Position numbers and translations under genes: made by a program. Positions 15,856 through 24,428 of a DNA stretch of 64,000 nt are shown one piece after another (within the stretch, counting starts at the first letter, position 1; each line of letters starts with the position of its first letter). The DNA is from Clostridium estertheticum subsp. estertheticum (lineage in GTDB: Bacteria; Bacillota; Clostridia; Clostridiales; Clostridiaceae): the NCBI RefSeq assembly GCF_001877035.1, contig NZ_CP015756.1:3897001-3961000 (forward strand), written 5' to 3'. A model generated the notes under the pieces. That model was not told where the DNA came from. It worked only from the letters and a program-made list of their open reading frames with translations, and ran no database searches.

Positions 15856-17622
15856 CTAAGAATTACCTATATTACCTATACTCTTAATAATTTCAGAAAT
15901 TATATCGATTCTTTTAAATGGTGTAATAAGATAATATCCATCTACATAATCATAAATTTCTCTTGCAATATCCGTAGATATCTTAATTGCAAGAATTGTA
16001 GCTTCCTCTTTTGAAATACCATTATATAGCTCCGTGATTTCATCAGAAACAGTTATCCCTGAAATTTCATTATTCATAAAACAAGCGTTCCTATGACTTA
16101 CAATTGGAATAATCCCACCTAGGATTTTAGCAGGCAACTCCCTGCGTGCTTGTTTTAAGTTGTCTACAGCTTGCTTTGATAAAATTGGTTGTGTTAAAAA
16201 CATAGTTACACCATTTTCTATTTTCTTTTTTGCGTGTTCAAGTTGACTACTAAAATTAATAGCATTTACATTTAAGGCACCACAAATATTAAAAGGTGAT
16301 GAAAAAGTTGTCTCATTTAAATTAGTAATGTAATTGGCAAGTATTGCAGAATTAAAGCTAAACATTGCCTTAACCTCATCCCGCTCAGCTGTAGGCACCG
16401 GGTCACCAGTTACCACTAAAACATTATTTACTCCCTCAATGCTTAAGCCTAAAAGCAATGCTTTAGTCGCATTAATGTTTCTATCTCGACAAGTCATATG
16501 AGGAACAGTTGTAATGTCAAGTTCTCTCTTTAACTTACAAGCAAGTAGGCTACTATCTACTCTAACTCTTGCAACCGGACAATCTGCAATAGTTATTGCA
16601 TCAACGCCTTGCTCCTTAAGACTTTTAGCACTATTCATAAAAAAATCTATCCCCGTATCCATAGGTGGGTCGAGTTCCACCGCAATAATCTTTTTACCAA
16701 GCTTAATTTTTTCGAGAAGAGAATTTTCAACTATAAGTTTTTCAAACTTAATTTTTTCGATCTTTATACTTGGAACAATTTCATTTGGAGATAGCCCTTC
16801 TATATTTGCTACAGTTTCCCTTATAAATTCTGGAGTTGTACCACAACACCCACCTATTATCGCTACACCTTGTTTTGCTATTTCTAACATTTGCCTTGCA
16901 AAATATTCTTTAGTATTATTAAAAAACGTACGATTATTTATTACAGTTGGATACCCCGAATTTGGCATAACGGAGATTGTTTTATTTTTTATATTAAGAG
17001 TTTTAATATATTTTAGTAAATGATATGGCCCCGAAAAACAATTAAAGCCGCAAGCATCTATACTTGATATATTAGAAACTTTCTCTATAAATTTTTCACC
17101 TGATATACCTATTCTTGTAAATCCTTCCGGTGAAACTGCAAGTTCCATCAAAATATACGCCTTTGGATTTTTTTCTTTAATATATTTAGAAATTTCAGGT
17201 AAATATTCATCACTACTAAAAGTTTCGAATATAAAGTGCGTTGCACCGAGTTCTAAAAATAAATCTACTATTTCCTTATATGCCTCCCATAAATCCAGCG
17301 TCTCTAAAAATGGGATTGGTCCAATATCCGCAAAAACCAAAACATCAGTGCCCTTTGTTGCCTCACTTGCTATTTCATATCCTTTTACAATCACATCTTT
17401 TACTCCATTAAAATCACTTTCAAGGCTAATTTTATTTGCACCAAATGTATTTGTTTTAATAGCCTTGCAACCAGCCTCTATATATTCCTTATGTATATTT
17501 AATATGGTATTTCTATCATAAATATTTGCAAGCTCACATTTTGATAATGGATTTTCTTTAATGCTTGCATAATATGTTCCCATAGCACCATCAAAAATCA
17601 GTGGTAATTCTTTAATATTCAT
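15856..17622 (-). CDS. Bifunctional homocysteine S-methyltransferase / 5,10-methylenetetrahydrofolate reductase
   Basis: A 588-residue fusion. The first half (about 1-285) is a zinc-dependent homocysteine methyltransferase: FDGAMGT near the start, a Cys ligand in GFNCFSGP, and the double-Cys ligand IGGCCGTTPE. The second half (about 300-588) is a MetF-type barrel (AVELDPPMDTG, VVTGDPVPTAERD, TQPILSK). The same fusion is known in Bacillus (YitJ) and Clostridium; it links one-carbon folate reduction to methionine synthesis. ATG with GGAGAAA upstream. No SAM riboswitch is visible in the leader, unlike in many relatives. Single-gene unit. Confidence 0.93.
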   Translation of the reverse strand: MNIKELPLIFDGAMGTYYASIKENPLSKCELANIYDRNTILNIHKEYIEAGCKAIKTNTFGANKISLESDFNGVKDVIVKGYEIASEATKGTDVLVFADIGPIPFLETLDLWEAYKEIVDLFLELGATHFIFETFSSDEYLPEISKYIKEKNPKAYILMELAVSPEGFTRIGISGEKFIEKVSNISSIDACGFNCFSGPYHLLKYIKTLNIKNKTISVMPNSGYPTVINNRTFFNNTKEYFARQMLEIAKQGVAIIGGCCGTTPEFIRETVANIEGLSPNEIVPSIKIEKIKFEKLIVENSLLEKIKLGKKIIAVELDPPMDTGIDFFMNSAKSLKEQGVDAITIADCPVARVRVDSSLLACKLKRELDITTVPHMTCRDRNINATKALLLGLSIEGVNNVLVVTGDPVPTAERDEVKAMFSFNSAILANYITNLNETTFSSPFNICGALNVNAINFSSQLEHAKKKIENGVTMFLTQPILSKQAVDNLKQARRELPAKILGGIIPIVSHRNACFMNNEISGITVSDEITELYNGISKEEATILAIKISTDIAREIYDYVDGYYLITPFKRIDIISEIIKSIGNIGNS

Positions 17623-17926
17623 ATATTTCTCCTTTCTCTCAAATATAAAATCTTATATTCGATAATCATCAAAAATTTCTTTAGGCTAATTATATCAAAA
17701 AATTCTGATTATAGTATACTTTAGAAAAAGTAATAATTAAATCTTTAAAATACATTTTATATAATTACTCTACATATCTGAATTATTTTCTTGCATATTA
17801 CCATAAATGAAGCGTAAGATAACATTAGGATATTAAATCAATAAGAATGACTCATAATTACGAAAAATATTTTCCTCACAATGTACATAAGTAAAAAATA
17901 AATCTTAAATGAAATGGGTGATATCG
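17623..17926. other. Divergent intergenic region, no recognised element
   Basis: About 300 bases between two divergent genes. AT-rich; I see no riboswitch, strong hairpin or convincing paired -35/-10 here. Only weak -10-like TATAAT words occur on each side. Confidence 0.5.
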
Positions 17927-19156
17927 ATGGCTAAAACAATAATAACAAAAAAAATTATAATAGTAGGTAGTGGCATTACAGCAATAACAGCTATTAAAGC
18001 AATTAGAGAAATAGATTTAGATTCAGATATATGTTTAATTGGAGAAGAAAAATTTTATCCATATACCAGAATAAAATTGTCCAAAAGTTTATTCGCAAAT
18101 CTTGAGGAAAATAGCATACTTATTCAAAAAAAAGAGTGGTATGAACAAAATAACGTAAAAATATTAATTAATACTAAAGTGGTAAGTATAGATTCAAATT
18201 CACATGAAGTATCCTTATCTAATGGCAGTAACCTTAGTTATGATAAATTGTTAATTGCAAACGGTGCAAGTAATAATGTACCTCCAATTGATGGTATAGG
18301 TATGAACGGAGTATACACGCTTCGGAGTCTTAATGACGCTTTAAATATTAAGGAGAAACTTAATGAGAACACGAATGTAATAATTCTTGGTGGAGGAATA
18401 CTTGGTCTTGAAATGGCCTTCATATTACATCAGCATAACATCAAAGTTACAATTGTTGAATTATGTCCAAGGCTTATGCCTCGCCAATTAGACGATAAAG
18501 CATCCGAAATATTAAAAAGTAAAATACAATCTTGTGGAATACAAATATTAACTAACACTTGTGTAAATAAAATAATAGGCACTGATAATAAAGTAGAAGG
18601 AATTCTTATAAACGAAGATGTAGAATTAAAATGTGACATAGTTATTCACTCAATAGGTATTAAGCCTAATATGGACCTAATTTTAAAGACTGATATTAAA
18701 AGAGAAAGAGGAATACTCGTAAACAATAAAATGGAAACTAATATAAAAGATATTTATGCAGCAGGTGATGTTGCAGAATTTGATAATCAAGTTATTGGAC
18801 TATGGAATATTGCTATATCACAAGGAAAAATTGCAGGGTACAATATTTCGGGGCGTGATGCTATATATGAAAAGATTACTCCAGTAACAATGCTAAATGC
18901 TTTTGGTATTTCTTTATTTTCTATGGGATGTATAGAAGAATCAAACTCTACGAAAGTATTATCATGTGAAGATATTAATGGAAACAGTTATAAAAAGATA
19001 TTTATAAAAAACAATAAGATTATTGGCGCAATTGTGATAGGTGATGCTAGAAGGTCACCACTTCTTAAATCTGCCATTGAAAAAGAATTACCATTAGATG
19101 GTATAAATTTATCTACTATATCCGTAGACGAGTTATTAGATAAATTAAAAAAGTAG
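17927..19156 (+). CDS. FAD-dependent pyridine-nucleotide oxidoreductase (rubredoxin or nitrite reductase-like)
   Basis: About 409 residues with two dinucleotide-binding folds. The FAD one is at the start (IIIVGSGITAITAIKAI), the NAD(P)H one near residue 145 (VIILGGGILGLEMAF), and the FAD-contact motif IYAAGDVAEF comes later, followed by a C-terminal domain. The family includes clostridial NADH:rubredoxin oxidoreductase and the N-terminal half of nitrite reductase NirB. No redox-active CxxC is seen, so it is not a thioredoxin reductase. A role in oxygen or peroxide detoxification through rubredoxin is plausible but not shown. ATG 17927 has GGGTGAT ahead; the ATG at 17909 has none. Ends at a strong terminator. 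Confidence 0.85.
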   Translation: MAKTIITKKIIIVGSGITAITAIKAIREIDLDSDICLIGEEKFYPYTRIKLSKSLFANLEENSILIQKKEWYEQNNVKILINTKVVSIDSNSHEVSLSNGSNLSYDKLLIANGASNNVPPIDGIGMNGVYTLRSLNDALNIKEKLNENTNVIILGGGILGLEMAFILHQHNIKVTIVELCPRLMPRQLDDKASEILKSKIQSCGIQILTNTCVNKIIGTDNKVEGILINEDVELKCDIVIHSIGIKPNMDLILKTDIKRERGILVNNKMETNIKDIYAAGDVAEFDNQVIGLWNIAISQGKIAGYNISGRDAIYEKITPVTMLNAFGISLFSMGCIEESNSTKVLSCEDINGNSYKKIFIKNNKIIGAIVIGDARRSPLLKSAIEKELPLDGINLSTISVDELLDKLKK

Positions 19157-19188
19157 ATCAAAAATACAATACTTGTTTTAGACAAAAT

Positions 19189-19236
19189 AAAAGCCAGGGT
19201 TTTTAATCATATAATGATAAAAACCCTGGCTTTTTA
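19189..19236. terminator. Bidirectional terminator between the FAD reductase and surE
   Basis: AAAAGCCAGGGTTTTTA is complementary to TAAAAACCCTGGCTTTT around a short loop with T tracts on both strands. Confidence 0.88.
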
Positions 19237-19239
19237 TCG

Positions 19240-19992
19240 TTAAAACCATTTACCTACATCATTTAATATTTCAAAATTAGTTAAATCATAATGAAGTGGC
19301 GTTACAGTAACGTACCCAGCTTTAAAATATATTGTATCGGAATCTTCCTCATGAATATCTTTTGCCGTGCCCTTAATCTGATACTGAGTTTCATTATTTT
19401 CTCCAATAGATTCTACATATTTGTTATTGTACAATCTACTTCCAATTTTGCACACTTTAATTCCTTTTATTTCATTCTCTGCAAGCATAGGAACATTTAC
19501 ATTTAATACAATATCATTATTAATTTTATTTTGGGTAGCCTTAAGAAGTATTACTCTAGCGTATTTAGCCGCTATATCATAATTTTCAGTATTATCATCA
19601 AATTCTACTGAAACCGCCATTGCTGGTATTTTATATATAGTAGCTTCTATTGCTGCAGAAACCGTTCCGGAATATAAAACATCTGTACCTAGATTAAACC
19701 CCCTATTAATTCCTGATACTACCATATCTATTTTAGCATCAGTAAGTTTATTTATTGCGATTTTCACACAATCCGCTGGCGTTCCATCTACACTAAAAGC
19801 TTTTGCTTTTAATCCTTTGAGCTTAGTTTCTTTAACAATAAGTGGTCTTGTTAGGGTTATCGAATGCCCACATGCACTTCTCTCTTTATCTGGTGCCACG
19901 ATAATTACTTCATGATTTTTTTCAAGTTCTTTAGCTAAGGCATATATTCCTTTTGCGTTTATACCATCGTCGTTTGTCAGTAACAATCTCAT
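19240..19992 (-). CDS. surE: 5'-nucleotidase SurE
   Basis: Metal-dependent nucleoside 5'-monophosphate phosphatase, about 250 residues. It starts with MRLLLTNDDG, whose Asp8 and Asp9 bind the metal, then APDKERSACGHSIT and VSGINRGFNLG, then VSAAIEA, all family hallmarks. I start it at the ATG at 19992 rather than 19998: GGAGG is seven bases before the former and only one base before the latter. Cytoplasmic. Its physiological job (survival in stationary phase, nucleotide salvage) is known from other bacteria only. Monocistronic by appearance. Confidence 0.95.
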   Translation of the reverse strand: MRLLLTNDDGINAKGIYALAKELEKNHEVIIVAPDKERSACGHSITLTRPLIVKETKLKGLKAKAFSVDGTPADCVKIAINKLTDAKIDMVVSGINRGFNLGTDVLYSGTVSAAIEATIYKIPAMAVSVEFDDNTENYDIAAKYARVILLKATQNKINNDIVLNVNVPMLAENEIKGIKVCKIGSRLYNNKYVESIGENNETQYQIKGTAKDIHEEDSDTIYFKAGYVTVTPLHYDLTNFEILNDVGKWF

Positions 19993-20165
19993 TTTCATTC
20001 CTCCAATTATTCACTATAATACATATAATTTTATAACATATATATATATTATAACAATAGATGTATATGGGCAAATATAACTTTATATTCTAATGTCCTA
20101 CAATTTTCCATTAAATCATCTCCTGGGTCGTTAAAATCTTAAAAATAATCTCTTTCAAACTTTTG

Positions 20166-20219
20166 TTGACTATACCTAAGTTTGCTATTAAAATTATATA
20201 CAAATAATATAATTTTAAT
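20166..20219 (+). promoter_or_regulatory. Promoter and 33-bp inverted repeat in front of the amino-acid exchanger
   Basis: TTGACT (20166-20171), 17 bases, TAAAAT (20189-20194). A perfect inverted repeat with 13-bp arms, ATTAAAATTATAT (20187-20199) and ATATAATTTTAAT (20207-20219), covers the -10 and start site. It is too AT-rich for a terminator in this position and is best read as an operator. No T-box is seen. Confidence 0.6.
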
Positions 20220-20280
20220 TTTAGGATGTAGTTATTCGCTAATTGTATACAAAATACTAAAGAAGAAAGGATGATCTATT

Positions 20281-21588
20281 TTGAAAGCATCAACTAGTTT
20301 AAAAAGGCAAATCGGCTCGCTAGAAGCCATTACCATAGTTATAGGTATGGTCATTGGTTCAGGAATTTTCTTTAAACCTTCAATAGTCTTTAAAAATGCT
20401 GGTTCTCCACTTATGGGGATACTTGCTTGGGTAGCAGGTGGTATTATAACTATAGCGTCGGGCCTTACTATTGCTGAAATAGCAGCTGCTATTCCAAAAA
20501 CCGGAGGTATCTTTATATATCTTAAAGTACTTTATGGCGAAAAATGGGCATTCTTATTTGGTTGGGTACAAACGGTTATTTATGTACCTGGATCCATTGC
20601 AGCCCTCGCAATAGTTTTAGCAACTCAAGCTACTAATTTTGTACCCATGAGCGGACTTTCGCAAAAATTATTTGCAATACTAATGCTTCTAATTATTACG
20701 ACTGCAAATGTATTATCAACTAAACTTGCAAGCAAAATTCAGTTCATCGCAACTATTGCAAAACTTATTCCACTGTTTATTATCATTGCTTTAGGCATTA
20801 TAAAAGGAACAGCCCATAATTTTTCCATGCCAGTAGGAACAACATCTGCCGGTGCTGGCTTTGGAGCCGCTGTGCTTGGAACACTTTGGGCTTATGATGG
20901 ATGGGTAAGTGTAAGTAATATGGCAGGTGAACTTAAAAACCCTAAAAAAGATATACCAAAATCCATAATTATAGGATTAAGCATTACTTTAATAGTTTAT
21001 GTTTTATTTAATTTAGCAATTATAAATGTAATTCCTATAACCAGTGTTATAAGTTCTAAAACAGTAGCATCAGATGTTGCATCCGTTTTACTTGGAAAAT
21101 CTGGCTCATTATTTATTTCTGCCGGTATATTAATATCAATCTTCGGGGCATTAAACGGTTACCTAATGACAGGAGTTAGAATCCCTTTTGCTATGGCACA
21201 GACTAACCTTTTACCTTGTAGTAACTTTTTAGGAAAAGTTAACAAAAAATATCAGACTCCATTAAACTCTTATATTTTTGTGGCTGCACTTGCTTGTCTT
21301 TATATATTTAGTGGTTCTTTTAATGCCTTAACTGATCTTGTTGTTTTTGTTTTATGGATTTTCTTCACAATGGCAGTAGCAGGTATCTTTATATTAAGAA
21401 CAAAACATAAAAATTTAGTGAGACCTTATAAAGTACCACTTTACCCAATAGTTCCATTAATCGGAATTATTGGAGGCTTATATATACTTATAAGTACTCT
21501 TTTAACTGATACTAGAAAAGCACTTATAGGAATTGTTATCACTTTAATTGGATTGCCTGTATACTGGTATATTAAAAAACAAAAATAA
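20281..21588 (+). CDS. steT: APC family amino-acid exchanger, SteT-like
   Basis: A 435-residue membrane protein with twelve predicted segments, close to Bacillus SteT (serine/threonine exchanger, a bacterial LAT relative). Matching text: TIVIGMVIGSGIFFKPS in helix 1, GLTIAEIAAAIPKTGG, LWAYDGWVSVSNMAGE in helix 6, and RPYKVPLYPIVPL near the end. It exchanges neutral amino acids across the cytoplasmic membrane. It starts with TTG after AAAGGATG. The gene ends 11 bases from the convergent xylosidase gene with no obvious terminator between. The leader contains a strong inverted repeat. Confidence 0.88.
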   Translation: MKASTSLKRQIGSLEAITIVIGMVIGSGIFFKPSIVFKNAGSPLMGILAWVAGGIITIASGLTIAEIAAAIPKTGGIFIYLKVLYGEKWAFLFGWVQTVIYVPGSIAALAIVLATQATNFVPMSGLSQKLFAILMLLIITTANVLSTKLASKIQFIATIAKLIPLFIIIALGIIKGTAHNFSMPVGTTSAGAGFGAAVLGTLWAYDGWVSVSNMAGELKNPKKDIPKSIIIGLSITLIVYVLFNLAIINVIPITSVISSKTVASDVASVLLGKSGSLFISAGILISIFGALNGYLMTGVRIPFAMAQTNLLPCSNFLGKVNKKYQTPLNSYIFVAALACLYIFSGSFNALTDLVVFVLWIFFTMAVAGIFILRTKHKNLVRPYKVPLYPIVPLIGIIGGLYILISTLLTDTRKALIGIVITLIGLPVYWYIKKQK

Positions 21589-21599
21589 AGTAAAAGAAC

Positions 21600-23156
21600 T
21601 TACTCTGGTTGATATTTAAAATTATCAAAATCAGCAAAGCAAGCATTCTTTTTTTCTAAATTATTGACTGCAAGTCCTATAAAATTTCCTGTATAACCTC
21701 CTGATAAAAAACTGATATCTTCCTTTACTAAAAATTCTTTTGTTTCTTGATCTTCCACACTAAATTGTGCATTAATTCCATTTACTTTAATATAAAGTTT
21801 TACTTTCTTACCAGTTACAGGTAATTTAACTGGTAAGATAGAAAAATCATCTTTTACCGCCTTCATTACCTGAACAATAATCCCCTTTTCTTCGTCATAA
21901 GAAAGATATAAATAAATATAATTCATTGTATCTAAATATAATATCATCCCTGCTAATTGTAGGTGATTTGTAGGATTAAAAGTAATTACAGTCTCTGCAC
22001 TAAAATTAATATCACTCTGACGTATTGCAATGATATGTTGATCAAAAGTACTCTGAGGTGATTCAGCACCAGTTATACGTATTATGGATTTATCTGAAAG
22101 TTTGTTAAGCCAGCTACTGTTTGGAAATATTCTCAGAGTACTCCATTCACTATTTAAATTTTTTTTGTCAAAATCATCAAAGAATTTATTATCCTTTTTT
22201 TTAATAATTCCATTAAAACTCTTTGGAAGTTCAACATCTGTAGCAGGCGAATGTCCACCTTGAATAAGTCTGAGCCACCCATCCTTTGACCAAATAACTT
22301 TTTGCAATGCAGTCTCCCTTCCAAGGATAGGATATTTGCCCATTATAGGTCTAGTACACAAATGAGCTAAATACCACTCGTGTTCATCTGTTTCCACTAA
22401 GCTAGCATGTCCTGCACATTTAAGATATAAATTATGATTATCTCTAGAAGTTAACATAGGATTCTTAGGATCTAATTCATAAGGGCCAGTAATATTCTTT
22501 GATCGAACTACCGTAACCATATGACCCTCACCAGTTCCCCCTTCAGCTGTTAATAAATAGTAGTACTCTTTATGTTTATATATCTGTGGTGCTTCTGTTT
22601 TTCCATATTCTGTTCCATCAAAAATTTTATATGGTTTCCCAATCAATTCTTTTTTTTCATAATCAAATTTTTGAATAATAATACCAGCAGATTTATTATG
22701 TGTATTTAAACGATAATCCCATATTTCATTTGCTAACCACTTTTCACCATTTTCATCGTGAAATAAAGATGGATCAAATCCAGAACTATTTAAATAAATT
22801 GGATTGCTCCAAGGTCCTTTAATATCTTTTGATGTAATTAAGTAATTATTCACATCTTTAAATGGAACTTTTGTACTTTTGACATCTGTATATACAAGGT
22901 AGAATGTATCCTCGCAGTAACTTATATGAGGTGCCCATATACTGCATCCTGTAGGATTACCTTGCAGGTTAACTAATTCTTTATTTATTAATACTGATGT
23001 ACAATAATTCCAATTCACTAAATCATTAGATTCGTAAACTCTTATCCCCGGTAACCACTCAAACGTAGAAACAACAATATAATAAATTCCCTTTGCTTTT
23101 AATATACAAGGATCTGGATTAAATCCCTCAAGAATTGGATTATGAATAGATTTCAT
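21600..23156 (-). CDS. GH43 beta-xylosidase / arabinofuranosidase (XynB type)
   Basis: About 518 residues. An N-terminal five-bladed GH43 propeller starts at NPILEGFNPDPC, where Asp15 is the catalytic base, followed by SIWAPHISY. A C-terminal beta-sandwich of the XynB type (about residues 320-518) ends with GNFIGLAV and ADFDNFKY. No signal peptide, so it should hydrolyse imported xylo- or arabinoxylo-oligosaccharides in the cytoplasm. I start at ATG 23156 because AAAGGGAG lies ahead; a longer frame from 23234 has no site. It is divergent from the first ArsR-type regulator, with the 34-bp palindrome between them. Confidence 0.9.
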   Translation of the reverse strand: MKSIHNPILEGFNPDPCILKAKGIYYIVVSTFEWLPGIRVYESNDLVNWNYCTSVLINKELVNLQGNPTGCSIWAPHISYCEDTFYLVYTDVKSTKVPFKDVNNYLITSKDIKGPWSNPIYLNSSGFDPSLFHDENGEKWLANEIWDYRLNTHNKSAGIIIQKFDYEKKELIGKPYKIFDGTEYGKTEAPQIYKHKEYYYLLTAEGGTGEGHMVTVVRSKNITGPYELDPKNPMLTSRDNHNLYLKCAGHASLVETDEHEWYLAHLCTRPIMGKYPILGRETALQKVIWSKDGWLRLIQGGHSPATDVELPKSFNGIIKKKDNKFFDDFDKKNLNSEWSTLRIFPNSSWLNKLSDKSIIRITGAESPQSTFDQHIIAIRQSDINFSAETVITFNPTNHLQLAGMILYLDTMNYIYLYLSYDEEKGIIVQVMKAVKDDFSILPVKLPVTGKKVKLYIKVNGINAQFSVEDQETKEFLVKEDISFLSGGYTGNFIGLAVNNLEKKNACFADFDNFKYQPE

Positions 23157-23340
23157 AACTATTACTCCCTTTATTAAATATTCTTTTCTTGCAAACTCTA
23201 AATTATTTATAAGTATTATACCATTAGATACCATTTATTCTATCCTATAATTCGAATCTAGTTTAAATAGTTACTAAATGACTAATTCATTATTTAAATA
23301 GTTCCTTCATTTTAAAAAAGTCTAAAATAGTTATATAATT

Positions 23341-23374
23341 TTCAATACATATATTATATAATATATGTATTGAA
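23341..23374. promoter_or_regulatory. Perfect 34-bp palindrome before the first ArsR-type regulator
   Basis: TTCAATACATATATTAT is followed with no spacer by its exact reverse complement. A TATAAT (23334-23339) stands just upstream, and the start codon of the regulator is 26 bases downstream. It is a probable operator of the adjacent regulator and could also affect the divergent xylosidase gene. The rest of 23157-23340 has TTTAAATAGTT twice, 31 bp apart (23262-23272 and 23293-23303). Confidence 0.7.
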
Positions 23375-23399
23375 TGAATTCATAAAGGAGACCTAAATA

Positions 23400-24335
23400 A
23401 TGATACATATTAAAAACCTTGAAGATAGTTTGCCAATATTTAAAGCACTTAGTTCAGATGTAAGAATTCAAATTCTTAATCTTTTATCAGAATATAAGCA
23501 ACTTAACATGAATGATATCGCTAAAAAATTAAAGCTTTCTAATGGAGCAATCACTATGCATATTAGAAAATTAGAAGAATGTGGAATCATTAAAATTAAT
23601 ATTTTAACCGCTAAACATGGGATTCAAAAAATATGTTATTTACATGAAGATAAATTTATTATAGATATTGGTAAACAAGATATGGATAACTCATATGAAT
23701 TAGAAATTGGAATTGGACAATATTCTTTTTACGAAATACAACCAACTTGTGGAATAGCTACAAAAGATAGTTTGATAGGAGAAGTGGATAATCCAAGTTA
23801 TTTTGCTGACCCTGATAGAATCAATGCTGATATTTTATGGTTTTCAAAAGGTGCAATAGAATATAGAATACCTAATTATCTAAAACCTTCACAAGTATTT
23901 TCAGAAATTCAAATCTCTATGGAAATAAGTTCCGAGGCACCTGGTAATTGTAGTTTATGGCCTTCTGATATTTACTTTAACCTAAATGATATTTATCTAG
24001 GCAGTTGGACAAGTCCTGGCGACTATGCTGATACAAAAGGAATTTTAACACCTACCTGGTGGTTCTCTAATTGGAATCAATATGGTTTATTAAAATTATT
24101 GTCCATTAATAAATTTGGAACTTTTATTGATGGACTTAAAATCTCAGATACAGATTTAAATGATATTAATTTAAATTACAAAAGCGATTTATCATTTAAA
24201 TTATCTATTCCAGAAGATGCTAAGAATAAGGGCGGTTTAACTTTATTTGGTAAGAACTTTGGCAATTACAATCAAGGAATAAATATAAGAGTAGTGTATG
24301 AACAAAACCTAATAGATGAAACCATAACAAAATAA
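23400..24335 (+). CDS. ArsR-type winged-helix regulator with unknown C-terminal domain (copy 1)
   Basis: A 311-residue protein. Residues about 8-85 are an ArsR-like winged helix (FKALSSDVRIQILNLLSEY, recognition helix in LSNGAITMHIRKLEECG). No metal-site cysteines are present. The remaining 210 residues form a beta-rich domain I do not recognise, with motifs shared with the next gene: PTCGIAT, ISMEISSEAPG, WPSDI, WTSPGDYADTKG, INKFGTFIDGLKISD, GGLTLFGKNFGNY. The aromatic-rich, jelly-roll-like pattern and the position among arabinoxylan genes suggest a sugar-sensing domain; this is inference. AAAGGAG precedes the ATG. 94 bases separate it from its paralog. Confidence 0.8.
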   Translation: MIHIKNLEDSLPIFKALSSDVRIQILNLLSEYKQLNMNDIAKKLKLSNGAITMHIRKLEECGIIKINILTAKHGIQKICYLHEDKFIIDIGKQDMDNSYELEIGIGQYSFYEIQPTCGIATKDSLIGEVDNPSYFADPDRINADILWFSKGAIEYRIPNYLKPSQVFSEIQISMEISSEAPGNCSLWPSDIYFNLNDIYLGSWTSPGDYADTKGILTPTWWFSNWNQYGLLKLLSINKFGTFIDGLKISDTDLNDINLNYKSDLSFKLSIPEDAKNKGGLTLFGKNFGNYNQGINIRVVYEQNLIDETITK

Positions 24336-24366
24336 TCATAAAATAAATGTTTAAATATTTAATTAC

Positions 24367-24404
24367 TTTACAATCATAATTAACAAGTTCATAATTATGT
24401 TAAT
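24367..24404 (+). promoter_or_regulatory. Promoter and inverted repeat before the second ArsR-type regulator
   Basis: TTTACA (24367-24372), 17 bases, CATAAT (24390-24395). The inverted repeat ATTAACA-N12-TGTTAAT (24379-24404) overlaps the -10. The arms and the 12-bp spacing are the same as at 27140-27165 and 27338-27363, so this is one of three sites of a shared operator. Confidence 0.65.
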
Positions 24405-24428
24405 CATTAAATAGTGAAAGGAATAATT

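Noticed and set aside
17623-17700. SAM riboswitch or T-box before the methyltransferase/MTHFR gene
   Set aside because: None of the conserved blocks of the S-box or T-box, and no terminator hairpin, are present in the leader.
19999-20280. T-box leader before the amino-acid exchanger gene
   Set aside because: No T-box sequence or specifier stem is seen; the region has only a promoter and an AT-rich inverted repeat.
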